Of a stretch of 64,000 nt of DNA, positions 47,064 through 60,500 are shown piece by piece (positions within the stretch are counted from its first letter, which is position 1; every line of letters starts with the position of its first letter). This DNA comes from Cloeon dipterum. Taxonomy: Eukaryota > Arthropoda > Insecta > Ephemeroptera > Baetidae. The notes beneath the pieces were generated by a model. It had not been told where the DNA came from. It made no database searches and saw only the letters and a list, made by a program, of their open reading frames with translations. A program made the position numbers and the translations under genes. The stretch is from assembly GCF_949628265.1 (NCBI RefSeq), contig NC_088788.1, forward strand, positions 11,780,001 through 11,844,000. Reading direction: 5' to 3'.

Positions 47064-50000
47064 TACCATTTAGGAATATCCTAATTATTTTTTTTTATAA
47101 TTAAAAATGAAATATTAATCTCTCCAATTTATTAGTATTGAAATGAAAAACGATCTTATATGTGACTTTTTTATTGTTAAATTAAAAGATTACCTTTTTT
47201 CGTCAGCGCGTGTATCTTAGTGTGCGTGTGTATCTTTTATACAAAATTCAAGTGTTTTTATTTTAAAATTAATTAAATAATATTTTAAACGCATATGCGT
47301 GCAACACTTTTAAATCTACGCAATTTGTCAATTTTTACTTATTTTTTGAAGCTTCTCTTATAGAGTCAGTTTTCGTACCGTACACGTTCAATTATGATAT
47401 TTTTCACATGGCCACAGAAATATCATCTACTGTCAATATTATAGGTTTTCATAATGGAAAGTTGCATTTTTGCAGAAAGCAATGTGATAGTCAGGACAAG
47501 CAAATCTTGTACATTATATCTGTCGGAAAAATCTGGACCACGCCAGTTCTCATTAATCATAGTTTCGATCTCAAAAAATTCGTGACAAATATTCAGTCTT
47601 ATTTATTTTCTTATTGTTAGATTCACAAAAATTGCATACACACATCTCTGGTAAATTAAATCTAGTTTTCAAATCAGTTATGTACAAATTAGAGTCTTTC
47701 GCAAACAATTCATATACACATAACGAGATTTATTGTATTTTGAATTTCCAAGCGATTTCCTAAGATAGTAGTTTTAACTCTAAACTCAGGTTATCAAAAT
47801 CAGTATTAGTTATGTAGTTGTGGCCAGATAATTTCAATTTTATGTGAGGGTGTTGGCGAGATTTTAAGGTCAAATAGTTTAATCGCAGTATTGATAGAAA
47901 GCCTGTTCAAAATTTTAATACTATACAATAAATATTATATAGCTACTTGTCTCGCAAAGGACGTAGCTAAAGCTTTTTTAAAAAATCAAATAGTCGTTGA
48001 ATCCAAGTGTTGAATAATGACTATTGTATTTTATGTTATATTCTTATATTATGCGCTGCTAATCTTAATATTCCTAAGATTACTAGTGGTAAAAATTCAG
48101 CAAAAATTGGAAGGAAAGTATTCTTTTTTATGCAGCATTTCTAACTTTATGTATGATTGGCTGGCAGTAAAATAAATTGTTTTCTTTATTCTTTAAGGAG
48201 AGCGAAAAATATTGCCATCATTCGAGTTATTTAGGATAAAAACTGTGTTGCTTTAACTATCATATTTTAAGCAATATATACTAGAGGAAAATCGGCTAAC
48301 TACAGCAACAAATTTTAGGATTAATTTGGTCAGAAAAAAAATGTTTTGGTTGAAAAGGTTTCAGCTATAGCCACTCTAAGCAGTGCCAGCCGTAGGCAGT
48401 CACCAGACGCCGTGAACCAGCTGGTGGAAAAAGGTCAAAAATTAAAAAGGTAGAATATGTCTTCCGGTCGTTCAGGCCATTAAGCATTTTCAAACTTTGA
48501 ATTTCAATTATTGCCAGCCGCCAGTTGCCGGAAATAAATAATGGATTTAATTTCTTCAATAGGACTAGGTTCGTTGAAGACGATTCCTTCATATATATAT
48601 TTACATTTTTCTCGTTGATTGTATAGTTTAATATTTATTGATTTCTTCTATCGTTTTAATATTGGATAAGCAGATGATTAATGCTTCTTCCTCAGGTAAC
48701 TATCAGAAATTCCGACTCGATGAATGATTGCTGATCAAAAAATATGTTTGATTGTATTTCAAAAGGAGCCCCACATTGATATTTTTGTATTGAATCAATT
48801 TTTAGCACTATCAATGGTAGATTACTCGATTATTCTCTCACATTCATAATATTTCGACCGTGTACTACATACATCCAGCGATAAGTTTATTTCCAATATT
48901 CAAACAATCCCCATTAACCGTTGAGAGGAATAAGTGCGCAGTATTGTATTAAGGTCAATACATCGTATAAAACCCACTTAATTCCCTTGTTATCGCTTAT
49001 CAGGTGCACCTAGTCATTATATAGATTATGCGTCCAGAAAAAAGAAGCGCAAATTTGAATTGCACCACATTCTTTTTATATGCAAACGTTTCTCAACGCG
49101 GCGGTGCGCCGACAGCTGCAGGCTAGCAGTTCGCAGGAGAAAGATGGCAATTAAGACGATCTCGCTAGATGTGTGTTACTCTGTTGCTGTTACCATTTGC
49201 GCCGATGCTAGTTGCGCAAGCAAGGTCTCGTTCGCGGAATATCTACTTGAATAAATATAGCCGATGACGAGCATCTTTTCATTATTGTGAATGTGTGTGT
49301 GTGTTTGAGACTGTGAGCTGCGCATGAACGACATTGACCAGCATAAACATTATCGAACATCGTGTGTCCGCGTCGTCTATTTATTATTCCTGGGTGATAA
49401 GCTGGCGGTATCGCCATTAGAAGCGGGTCGCTGGCCATACTTGGGTCGCGAGAACAGTGTGTTGTGTCCGCCGGCGGCGCGTGTTCGTGTGGGAGATTGC
49501 ACCGATAAATATATAACGGAGGCGACAAATTCACTCGCGTCACTCAACAGCTCAGCCCTTTATCTAATCTTGTCATCAATCAAAAACATTTAAGTTGACT
49601 ATGAGGCATGTCTCAGCACACGACAATTTTTTGCTCTTCTTAGAGTTTGGCATGGGCCTTGGGTTTTTCATTCTGCTGTTGACCTAAAATATCTTTATTT
49701 GTCTTATCAAAATATGTGTTGAAGATTTCGGAGAATAGGTTTTTTACCTTTTGAAAAGCTTCAAAATTTTTGCGAAAGTTGAAATACAAACCCCATTTGA
49801 CCCATTGGTTTGCTCAATTTCGTCTGTCACATTTTTCATCCATGCTTTTGTATTTTTCTGTTTTGGTTGTTGTCTAGCAACGGCATCTCCTTCCGGTTTT
49901 CTGGTTGATAGATTTTAGATTAAAAATCTAAAATAATCAATACAGGTTATAGCGATTAAAAATTTAGTTGCATTAGATTGTGTAATTTACTATGATATTT

Positions 50001-51180
50001 CTAGGCTTGAAAGAGATTCAGTTTATTTTTCAGTCCTAAATGATCATGGAAGAAAAGATGGTGAAAATCAAATAAAAATGTTCTATAAATACCGGAGCAG
50101 GTAAAGATTTTATTTTTTGATGCGGTTGGTGGCTGTAACAAGGATAATTTCCAATACGAAACGTGGACAACCCCGCTGTCAAGTGAGTTTCATATTTAAA
50201 AAAGGTGGTTCATTACCACATGTATGAAAATTTTAAGCGAATCCTTCACAAAAAAGTTGTAGCAAAGTTTTAATGCTTTTTAAATGTCTCCTTATTTAAA
50301 ATCTTAGCTTGGGATTTGACTGATGTCTTTAATTAATTGAATTTCCCTGTGATTTGTTTCTAATTAATTAATAAAAAATAGTGGAAATCTATTTTATTTC
50401 GTTTTGATGAAGTTTTTTTTATCATAAAGGAATAATAATTTTCGGTAAAAAGGGATTTAAATCTGCAGTGAAACTCGGCCGAGCGCTGTTAATTTTCAAG
50501 AAAATAAGCAAAATCTTTACTAAACGTTAGTTTTTGCTTGGCTTAATTTTGATCATTGCACTTTGTTCAACCAAGCAGTTTAAACTATAAAAATGCCCTA
50601 TCTCAATTCATTTTAAAGAGCCCCGTGAATTGAACGGTGGACACCATTTTTAATTATTAAATTACTTGTTTGGGTTGATTCTACGAAAACCAATAAAATA
50701 TCTAAATGAAAAAAAATTGTTGCAGGTTTGGTTTATTTCCATTTCAAACTCCTTGAAAGTGAAAAGATTAAAAAGTAAGTATAGCTATACAAATGCACTC
50801 TTCCTTGAATCTAAAAATACACGAACGTCATCGCATCGGCTGTGTCGCGTAATGCTGCAAAGTAGCTGCGATGCTCCCGTGAGGCGTCGAGAGATTTTAC
50901 CAGATACTTTATCTAATTTTGTTTTCGCGTCTTTGAGTGAACCCTTTTTAAGCGGAATTCCAGTGGTGGACACAAAAGAGGCTTCGAGTGCTTCGCTTAC
51001 TTTCAATTTTACGAGCAAAAACCCAAGTCATAAAAAAGCACAAGCAAACAAATTGAACAAAGGCGCGAATATAACAACAAAGTTCTGGACAAATTGCGCT
51101 CAATCATTCACTCTGTGGAAAGAAACAGACGTGAGAAATACACAATTATACACGCGAGCCAGAGGGAGGCGAGAGCGAGA
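47064..51180. other. Non-coding stretch between the RNF146 cluster and the kinase gene
   Basis: AT-rich, with a CpG-rich patch at 49060-49560. A 70-codon frame at 47408 and a 75-codon minus frame at 48365-48592, whose 3' half is unusually GC-rich, show no family features. A plus-strand 210-codon frame (50666-51298) runs toward the kinase first exon; it has no domain and is probably chance or 5' leader. Confidence 0.4.
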
Positions 51181-51397
51181 GGCGAAAAAGTGCAAACGCG
51201 GAGGAAAAATCAGCGTCATTAAAAGCGAGTTTTGGTTGGTGAACCCTGACAAATGCGCCGAGAGCGCCCTGAGCCGCGACCCGGAGGCAACAACCTAACC
51301 CGTGCGCGCGCACCTCCACTCCAACGACGGCTCAGGCAGCAGCGGCAGGCGAGTGGGTCCGGCAGTCAGCAGTCAGTCTTCAGTGTCGAGCCGGCGA

Positions 51398-51403
51398 ATG
51401 TGA
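51398..51403 (+). promoter_or_regulatory. Start-stop upstream element before the kinase ATG
   Basis: ATGTGA, a start codon followed directly by a stop, lies 6 bases before the main ATG at 51410. Such minimal upstream frames can stall scanning ribosomes in other systems. Effect here is inferred. Confidence 0.35.
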
Positions 51404-51409
51404 ATCGCG

Positions 51410-51543
51410 ATGGTCGGGCCGCCGGGCGTCCTTACCGCCGAGCAGCCGGGCTTCCTCAGGTTGCCCCTGGACAAGGAGCAGCAGCTGATCACCGACGAAC
51501 CCCTCGAATCGTCCTACCACGTCGAAGAGGAACCCTTTGCCAG
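51410..51543 (+). CDS. First coding exon of a Drak/STK17-like kinase
   Basis: The ATG at 51410 opens 44 codons plus two bases (MVGPPGVLTAEQPGF... to EEEPFA), ending at a consensus donor (CAG|GTACGA) in phase 2. The phase joins exactly to the acceptor at 63339 and restores an Arg codon at the edge of the glycine-rich loop (ARGKFA). The exon is in a CpG-rich patch, with a CAGTCAGT-type initiator-like string 30-45 bases upstream of the ATG. The exon's own sequence carries no family domain, so the link to the kinase rests on phase, order and lack of other exons between. Confidence 0.7.
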
Positions 51544-54500
51544 GTACGATCAGAGGCCGCAATCGCCGTGCGCGCGCGGCATGCATGTGTCGGTCGGTTT
51601 TATCAGGGTCGCTCGGACAGCCAGGGTACCGTTACCTTTGCGAGAAGGAGTCGTGCGCGATAAATTATTCTTTTATGCCATTAGAGATAGCTGGCTCGAG
51701 ATGTACCTGGGTAAGGTACGTGAAAAGAAAATAAAGTCATGACTGGCGGATTGAAAAAAAATTGAACACACGAGTTGGCTAGCTGCTTATGCGCCTTATG
51801 CCGAGCTGACGACGCTGCTTTTTCGCCTTTTTACTGTTTGCCAGCCAGCGGAACAGATGGCTGCGCACCAAATTGACGATTAATGCATTCCGCCGAGCTG
51901 CAATTTATTCAGCGGATTACGTGTGCATAAAACTCGGTGCATGCCGAGGTGAGCCGTCAATCCCACTGATTAATTAATCACGTTTCGTCTAAAATGAATG
52001 GAAGCAGGGAACAGAAAGTGCTTTTATATAGTTGTGAAAGGCTATTATAAATTGCGTTCTAATTCTTTTAATTAATCTAGTTTAAGAGTGAACTGCGTTT
52101 TTGTTGTTGTTAAGTACGTTATCTTAAATTTTTATTAAAAAAATGTGGGGCTTGCCTTGACAATGAAGCTTGAGTCATTTGCAGACGTGTCAAATTATTT
52201 TTCTCTTCAAAATACACACAATCAGAGCCACACATCCTTTAAAGTGGACTTTAGCAAGAATAAACACGTTTGTTAGATATGAACTTTCCACGTTGCTGTT
52301 CAAATTTCTGAGAACTCCAAAGTTTGCATGCTAATCAGGCGGTGAGATTTGTCTCCGTATTGAAAATCATGAGTTGTTTCGCTAGAAGGGAAATTTGCCT
52401 TATAATTTGCACATCGTTGGAAAGACCACGATGAGAGGAAAAAGAAAATCAATAAAAAACACTGTTTAGTTGTTTAGAAATCCGGAATTTTTGATTGAAC
52501 TTAATGATTGCTCAAGCTAATTTTTTGTTAACAAAATGCACAAATTAATATCAATTGTTGCCCTGTGTCAATTCTACTTTTATTTATATGTATATCTTTC
52601 TCTCGCATTTCTATTATTGGCATTTCAAGGTGTGAAAAATGACACAATCAAGATTTTCCCAGTTATGACGCACGTTTTATCTATGCCGATTAACAAAATG
52701 CGTTGCTTCCATTTAAAAACGCACACGTTTGTGTGCAATCGCAGCCTTCAAATTTCACTCTTTCCGAATTTCACTCGCAATCTGTGAGTGCAGTTAAGCT
52801 AGCGTTCCCTGCTCCGACGGCAGAGTGCTAAATTAGCCAAGACGCACCGGCTAAAAGCAAGCGCCGAATAATTAAGCGAGCCCGGCGAGACACATTTGCA
52901 ATTATTGCGAACAGTTAGATTGCATGACTGCTTTTTCTCCCTTGTTTCCTGATTTGCAGCAGCAGCAGCAGCGGCAGACTGCTGAAAAATTCGAAACTAT
53001 ATACACGCGTACAATGATTGCATGTCTGCGCTGACGAGAAGATGCTTTAATTAAATTGCTCTTGGGCAACAAAAACGGCACATGTGCACGTGAACTAAAG
53101 TGGCAGTTGGAATGGAACCTAAACGGAAGTGCGGCGAGGATGCAACTTGCACTTTGTCGGTACTTTTAAAAACGCTTCTTGTTGTCTGATAAATGCCCTG
53201 TTTCCTGATCTTGTTCGCAAGTGAGAAACAAGCAGGGAAAATCGTTCGGCAATCAAATTCTCCGTCGTATCTAAACACGCCAGCAACAAGATTGTCATCA
53301 TTTTGAAACGTAAACTATAAAAAATAAACATTACACTGCAGCTTTGTGATTATTTATTTTCATTGCTGTTAGAGAGAGCTAATATTTGGCATAAGAAATC
53401 TTAACAAAAAAACTACTACGCAGAACAGTTTTCGGTAAAATTAGAAATTGAGATAAAAATATGTAAAATATTCCACTTTAAAACCTTTGGGACTATTTGT
53501 TTATTTATTTCAAAATCTTCCTCTTCTTGAATAGTTGAATTAAGATAATATTTACTTGCGACGGTGAAACCTTAAGATATGACACACACACGAGAACAAT
53601 AAAAGCAAAGACCTCTACTGCTTATCAATTTTTATCCAGCAAACCATGAATTTGTCCTCGGACTCAAATCGACCATTTTCATTATCGATGATCACTCATA
53701 TTTCACCGTGTGTGTGTTTTTTGTGACTTTGACCCAATCAGTGGAGTGCATTTTTCTCTCGTCCTGACCTGCGGTTTATTCATCTGTGAAATGAAATCAG
53801 CGGCGCAACAATAATTTTCCTTGGGATTCGCTTGGAAAACTTTCGATACACAAAGAGGTCTGAAGCTCGTGCTGTGGCTGCTGCACGACGTTTTCGATTT
53901 TATATTGTTTAGCCGCAGCTCGCGCGATTGTATTCAAATGGAAACACGAGAGAGCCGCGACTTTTTGAATTATGTCACATTATATTTATTTCGACTCATG
54001 AATATTGTATTTCGAATTCGCATCACGGCCGCTGCCGTTCGTTTTTATGCCCGAATTTGTACGTTTTTAATGAAATGCAGTAGTCTGGTCGGCGCAGTGC
54101 GCAGATGTGTCGCGACCAGCATAAAAAATGGCGGAGAATTTGCAAGCCAGCACCGACGTGTCTCATTACTGCTAACTGTACTTTTTTATTCATTAAGATC
54201 GCCCGCGTATACTTTGTGTTGCTTTTGCAACGCGATCGCGTGCGGTGTTTGCAAATTTGCGTCACTCGCTGCCTGAAATTCGCTCGCTCAGCCGATTCTT
54301 TCTGCTTATCACCGTGATGTTTGCCTAACAAACTTATTCCGCGAATCAGAATTCAGCACGAGCTAAAAAAAACCTCCAGCTGCGCCCTGGATTGCCGGGG
54401 CAAAATTTTTCGAATTTCATTCGCATTCCAGCACACGTGTGCTTTACCACGCATCGCATATATGTGTATTATATTTGATACCGCGTGCACTTGCTTGCTT

Positions 54501-57500
54501 AATGGTGAGCCAGCAGATCCGCTTTGACTTTTTTCTCGCGGCGCGGCTGGCTGCTGCGCGATGGAAATTCCTTTCTAGACGCGCGCGCGGCCTTGCTTTT
54601 CTCTCGCTGGCTCCGTTTCAATCCGCGCCTTAATCCCATTCACCCAGCTCGCGCGCGGGACAAAACCGCCACGCCAAGAATCCGTTTTCAAAACAAATTC
54701 GATCCCTGCTGGATGAAAAGCACTCGGCTCATCTGTTGTCTCGAGTGAAGAAGCGGCCGGAAAAGCCGTTGGGAGAGGCATTCAAGGAAGAAAGTAGACC
54801 GCGAGGCCCCGTCTTCTTAGGAATCGGACGGGATAAACACTCATTTTAGAAACAAAAAGAGCAGTAAAAAGAGTTTAGTGTGTTTGCTCCGAGTGCTGAC
54901 TAATGAAAATATCAGAAGTTATGCTTTTCACTGGATGGAAAACAATAACCGCACCAAAATTACACCAATTGTGGAAACAAAAACGTCCTTTCTTCTTCTT
55001 TCGTCTTTCAATGCCTCGAGCCTTACTAATTAGGAGGCGAGATAAAAGGCGCTTTAATAAGCAATTAATATTAATTTAACGAGTACCTGCCCTTCGCATT
55101 TACACACGCGTTTGCAGATAGCACCGCTGGTTTATCAGAACGCAAAGAAACACACCGGTTTGTTGACTTTTAAAAACTGCCTCGCTCTTCTCTCCGCGGT
55201 GGTTATAGCATTTTGTGCGAAGGTAATAGCAATTTACAATTTCCTTGTGCCTCTTGCCAAGATAAAAAGAGTGCGTTGCATCAGCCGAACGCGGCAATGA
55301 GACTGCCAATGAATCACGCCGGGACGCACCCAAATATTAGCAATGCGGCTCGCATTCGCACACTGTCGCTCGCTCGTGAGAAAGACCGAACCATAATTTG
55401 ACAGACCGCACGAAGGACAATGCGCAATAAATTTGCCTGTTAAATGGCCGCCGATTACCGCAATAAGAGCAACGCAGGCCATATTACGCAGCACGCAGGG
55501 TGCGATTTCACTTTCAGACGCGCCACATTACTGGCTTATTACCAATTAGTCGCGAGGATTACCGTCAAGGTGGGAAAATATCAGGCGTGAGTCACTTACA
55601 AGGAATGCTTGATCCCTATTCCGGTGCGCGGATGACATCGGGCTTTATCAGCGGCTGTAAAATATTAGGCGTGCCTTAATGAGTGTGCTCGTGTATTCTG
55701 ATACGAATCTACTAGAGAGTAGGGTTCATGGTCCACTTAAGAAACGATAGGACAAGGTTTCTTGTCACTAATTGGACAAGAGGATGAATCAGAGACACGA
55801 AAATAGATTTTTCATGCACACGTGTCTCTGGCATGGAGGGAATTTCCTGAACAAGCATTACGAAATCCGGTATTTTTCTGCATGCTTTTCTTGCTTCCTA
55901 AAATAATTAATAGAAGATAACTACCCTCGTAATATCGTTGTTTTTAGAATTAATTATGAGAATTTTCGCATTTTGCTTAAAAAACTAGCAAAAATATCAA
56001 CCAGATGAAATTTTAATTAGTAATTTCCCATTTAACTTTGACGAAAACCAATGAAAAAATAAAAAAAGCAAATAATTTATCAGCTTATTGCCTATTTTTC
56101 CGTAGGTGGATTTTCAGGGTGGTGTTTGTCGTAAGACCACATACCAGGGGCCTACAAAACTTATAAGGATCGTCACCCAGATCCAGAAAGGGGCCACTCT
56201 GTGGCTTTCCAACCGGTCTAAATTTTATAGCGAATGTCACATTGCAAACAAGTATGACACAAGATTGCGTAAACTAAAAATTAAATAGACTTTTTCACTT
56301 CGAACCGACAGGTTTAAAAAATGGCCCTCTATAACCTTAGAGAAATCGTTTGAAAAAGTTGAAATATTTAATGCTCTGAAAATTATTTCAATTAAATTAA
56401 TTAATTCAACACACCAAAGCATGTTTAGAAGTTTCTTTTTTAATTTTTCATGTACTTGACAACAATTATAAAACCTTACCTCTACATATTCTGGTTTAAC
56501 TACTAATTAATAAATTGGATTTTATACCATTTTGCATTCATTCGAGGTTTTTAAATGGCCCGAAAGTCTTAAAGTTGCGTGATTTGTGTTCATTCGATGG
56601 CTGACGCTAAATAAGACGTGCAGAAAATTTTGATGATCGTCAAAGACTCTCGACCCTGAATGTAATTTCACTCAGTAAATCAATGCCAGAAAAGTCCTAC
56701 GGCTCCTGAAGAATACCTTCCATCACCGAAAATTTGGTAAGGAAATATGGGCGCACAAGATAAAACCTAAATGAAAGGAGCAGACTATAAATCTAAATGA
56801 TTTTGCCCCAAAAATCTTTCCAGGTGAAAGGAGCGGCGTAATTTACTGCCCATAAGTTGCGTTAAAACTGAACCAATGAGTTCATACACCGAAAAATTGA
56901 TTTATTGGAAAAATAATCATAAACGTAATGGGCCTGTCGGACCAAGGCAACCTGAATTATTCATTCCCGATGAAAAAAGCGCCGTGCGTTTGCCCATGTT
57001 CGGAGCATGAAATTTTTAATTCGGCCGTTCAATTTACATAGACACGTATTATACATACGGCGGCGCGAGACGGACGAAAAAGTGAACGCTCTCGTTAGAG
57101 ACAAGCCCACGTACATACATTCAAACGGCCAGGTGTGGAGCATGTGCGCGACGACAAAAGCGGCGAATTAGGCGGTGGCATTATTTATGTGTGCGAGATC
57201 GAACAGCAAGACAAACAAACCGAAATAAATAAAATAAACGAGGTCCGCCGCCGCCACAGAGCCGCACAGCATGCACACTATGTGTGTGTGTGTGTGTGAT
57301 TGCATTTTCCAATTGCGGCCAATCGAGCGCGAGCGAGGTTAATGCAGCCGCCAGACGCGCTGACCTGAGCGAGAGGGGCGGGAGGGGGCCAAGTAGGTCA
57401 GGTAAGGCCTGAGGCCAGCGCAACAGCTGCTCCTCTTTTGCATACCGGCGCAGCATCGCGCGCGTCGCATTCGCGGAAGACGCTCTTGCGAAGAATTCGC

Positions 57501-60500
57501 TTCGTTTTTTGCGTCCCGCGTGCACGCAGCAACCCGAATTGTGGCGTGGAATCGCTCCAGAAAACAGAATACGGCCGGGCCAGGGCAAAAGTCGCGGCGC
57601 CTCCTTTGTCCTCGACGAGTCGAGAAAGCCCAATTTACCGCCGTTCCGGACGCTTATACTGATCGACCTCTTGCGGTTTTGGTGGAACGCAAATTGAGCG
57701 GAAAGACTGTGGGATGCTGCTGCTGCTGCTGTTCCTCTCGTTTGCACTTCCGAATTATTTTCGCCGGCTGCGGTGGTTTCCAGTGGCAAATTTGCGGTCT
57801 TGTTGCCTAATTTCTATTTTTTATGATGGGAATTTTTTATTTAGAAATGCATTAGCAGTAAATAAAAACTTATTATAAAACTGTGTATATATTAACAACT
57901 ACTTTTTTATAGCTCATAATTAACAATAAAATCAATAACATATAACAATAATTATTGCTTCTTTGTCAGTTTATCTCAATTTGAGATGATAATCTTTATT
58001 ATAGCAATACGTAATTTTGCATTTTGCATTTAAAATAATAATTATTTATACTTTAATTTTTAAATATATATATGAGTGGGTTTTAATTTAATACGCTAAT
58101 ATACTGTATTAGCATAAATATAAATAAATTTTTAGCCAAGATTCAATACTTCATAACTTAAATACAAAATATGCCTTTTTTTCAGACGGTAGAAATGATG
58201 AAATTATCAAACACCCTTTAAAATAATAACTTTAGAAATCTATGCGGCTTTGAAATTCGGAATCTGAATCCAGATGAGGAAGAAATTGGATTAAATAAAT
58301 AATTTAAAGGTTTTTGACAATAACCATTTTTATAACTACATCTGTTAGCCATGGAACCACGATGGCAATTAATTGGATTATGATTATAAAAAAGGTGACA
58401 TAAACCTGAAATGGAAAGCTCCTATAATTGACGATCTCGCTTTCAAAGACGCCGCTGGTTTTCTCCTGAGATAAATTTGAGTTATTGTCGCATTTTTTTA
58501 TTGATAAATCAATAAACCGACACACAAAAGAAGCAAACACAACGAGTCAAACGCTTGACAACTCTTCTAGCGGGGCCAAAATTTCTCTCTCGGTGCCCGT
58601 CAAAAGGTTTTGATTTTAATTATGTGAGGCGTGAGTGATACACATAGGGGCTGTCCGTCTGAATTTTGATCATCTCCGACCTTGCGGCAGGGAAAAGCAA
58701 AGCAAAGAGACACCACACGCGCGCATCTATCCAGCCAGCTCTCTCGCTCAGCTCACAGTCTCAGCCGCTGGGCCATTGCATTGTGGGTCACGTGAATTTT
58801 AATCCACACATTCAATTCGTGCTGCATCTCAAGTGAGTGAGTGAGGAGCAGTGAAAACGAACCGACGAAAGAAAGACGTTTTCGCCGGCCGCGCGCGTTT
58901 GCACTCTCGCCTAGACGGAGAAAACGAAATCGCATGCAAAAGTAAGATTGGCCGGCCTGTTTAATTGCACATCGGCCGACGGCTGTTTATTCAAATTGCT
59001 AATTTTGCGTATCGAGCCGATTATTTTTTGCCCCTGCGAAATTATGGAAATTATTGCGTACACACGTGTGTTGGCAACAAAAGAGATTTGATGCTTCTTG
59101 GCCAGCAACAGTTTCTCACATTTTTTATTACATACTCCACCAACCCGCGGCGGACGCGCATATGGCGTGAGAAAAATGCGAGCATGTGAATTTATCGAGT
59201 GAATATATTCCGGAATGCCGATTTGCGCTGGAATTTATGGGTTTTCGTTACGTTTAATGGCGTTTAAGTGAGCCTTCGCCTCTAAAACACCTCGTTTTTT
59301 TTACAACTTTTCGAATTAAATCAGTATAAAAGTCATGGGAAATTTAGTCAATTGAATGTATTCCGCTCTGTAGTCCCTTTGTAATAATTTTCATTAATTA
59401 TTCGAATGTCCTTCAAAAGTTGGAATTTTAAATAAAAAAAGAGAGGGTAACATCATCCACATTCAGCAAAAGACTGTCGAAGGAAAGAAAATCTCATTGT
59501 TATCCTGGACTAATTTTTATATAAAAAGTGGAATTTGATTGTTTACTTTAAAAACGAATTTTTGCCGAAAAATAAAACTGCAAACGTGCGTCCTAATGGT
59601 CACAACTATTTAAAAACAAAAAAATACCGTCAGCTTATTGCTGCAAATTTAGAAATCTTAGAAAATGCGCGCCGCAGACTTTAGAGCCAACTCTCACTCA
59701 GTTTGGTCAAATATTTATTTTTCCTAACCTTTTTATTCCTTTGAAATTTAAGGTAATTTTAGACAGACAACAAATGGTGATATCTAGAGTATCTTCATTC
59801 TAAAATACTTAATTTTCCGTACAAAATTTATATATTTATTCGAGTTCCATAAAAAGTTAACTTCGTGGCGGAAGGAAAACCCGCTCCTTTTTGCCGATTT
59901 TGTCAATAAATGGAAATCCCATCCTTACACCGAGCGTATGACTTCACAAAATTACACATCAAAATATACACATCTCGTTTATGGGGTCGGTTAACAATGC
60001 TCATTCGCAAATCGACAGCTTCCTGCAATTACAAAGTGCAGATAATGACTTGGCAAAATGAATCATTTGCAGTGACAACAATAGCTGCAAATGTGTAGCA
60101 TCGGCTTTCAATGCAAATCGCTTCTTCCAAGTCCCAATCCGCGACCGAGGCATCGTCAAAATCTTGGCAAGCAACGAACACACATTGGCAGCTCTGCGCG
60201 TTTCCCATAAAGCTTCTTCGCGGAGAACAATGAGGATAAGTCACGCTGCGTGCGCTCATGCATTCATCTCTTTTCCGATGAATGATTCACCACCGCCGCC
60301 GCCGCCGACGTCGAGAGAAGAGCAACCAAGAAAATTCCGACGTGTAAAATCAAAGCGAATTTATTACAAGAGCCGCGTGCGCGTCACGTAACCGTTTGAT
60401 AAATTTCTCGAGTGTCTCCGTTGGCCGCGCGCGGTGGAAGAAAAAGCAGTCGCCGAGCGCGGAGAAAGAAGTATTTTTGAAAGGTCTGCATGGAGGAGAG

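Noticed and set aside
57181..57789. 202-codon minus-strand frame in the kinase intron
   Set aside because: Composition-driven in a GC-rich patch with TG and GCT repeats; no domain or splice context.
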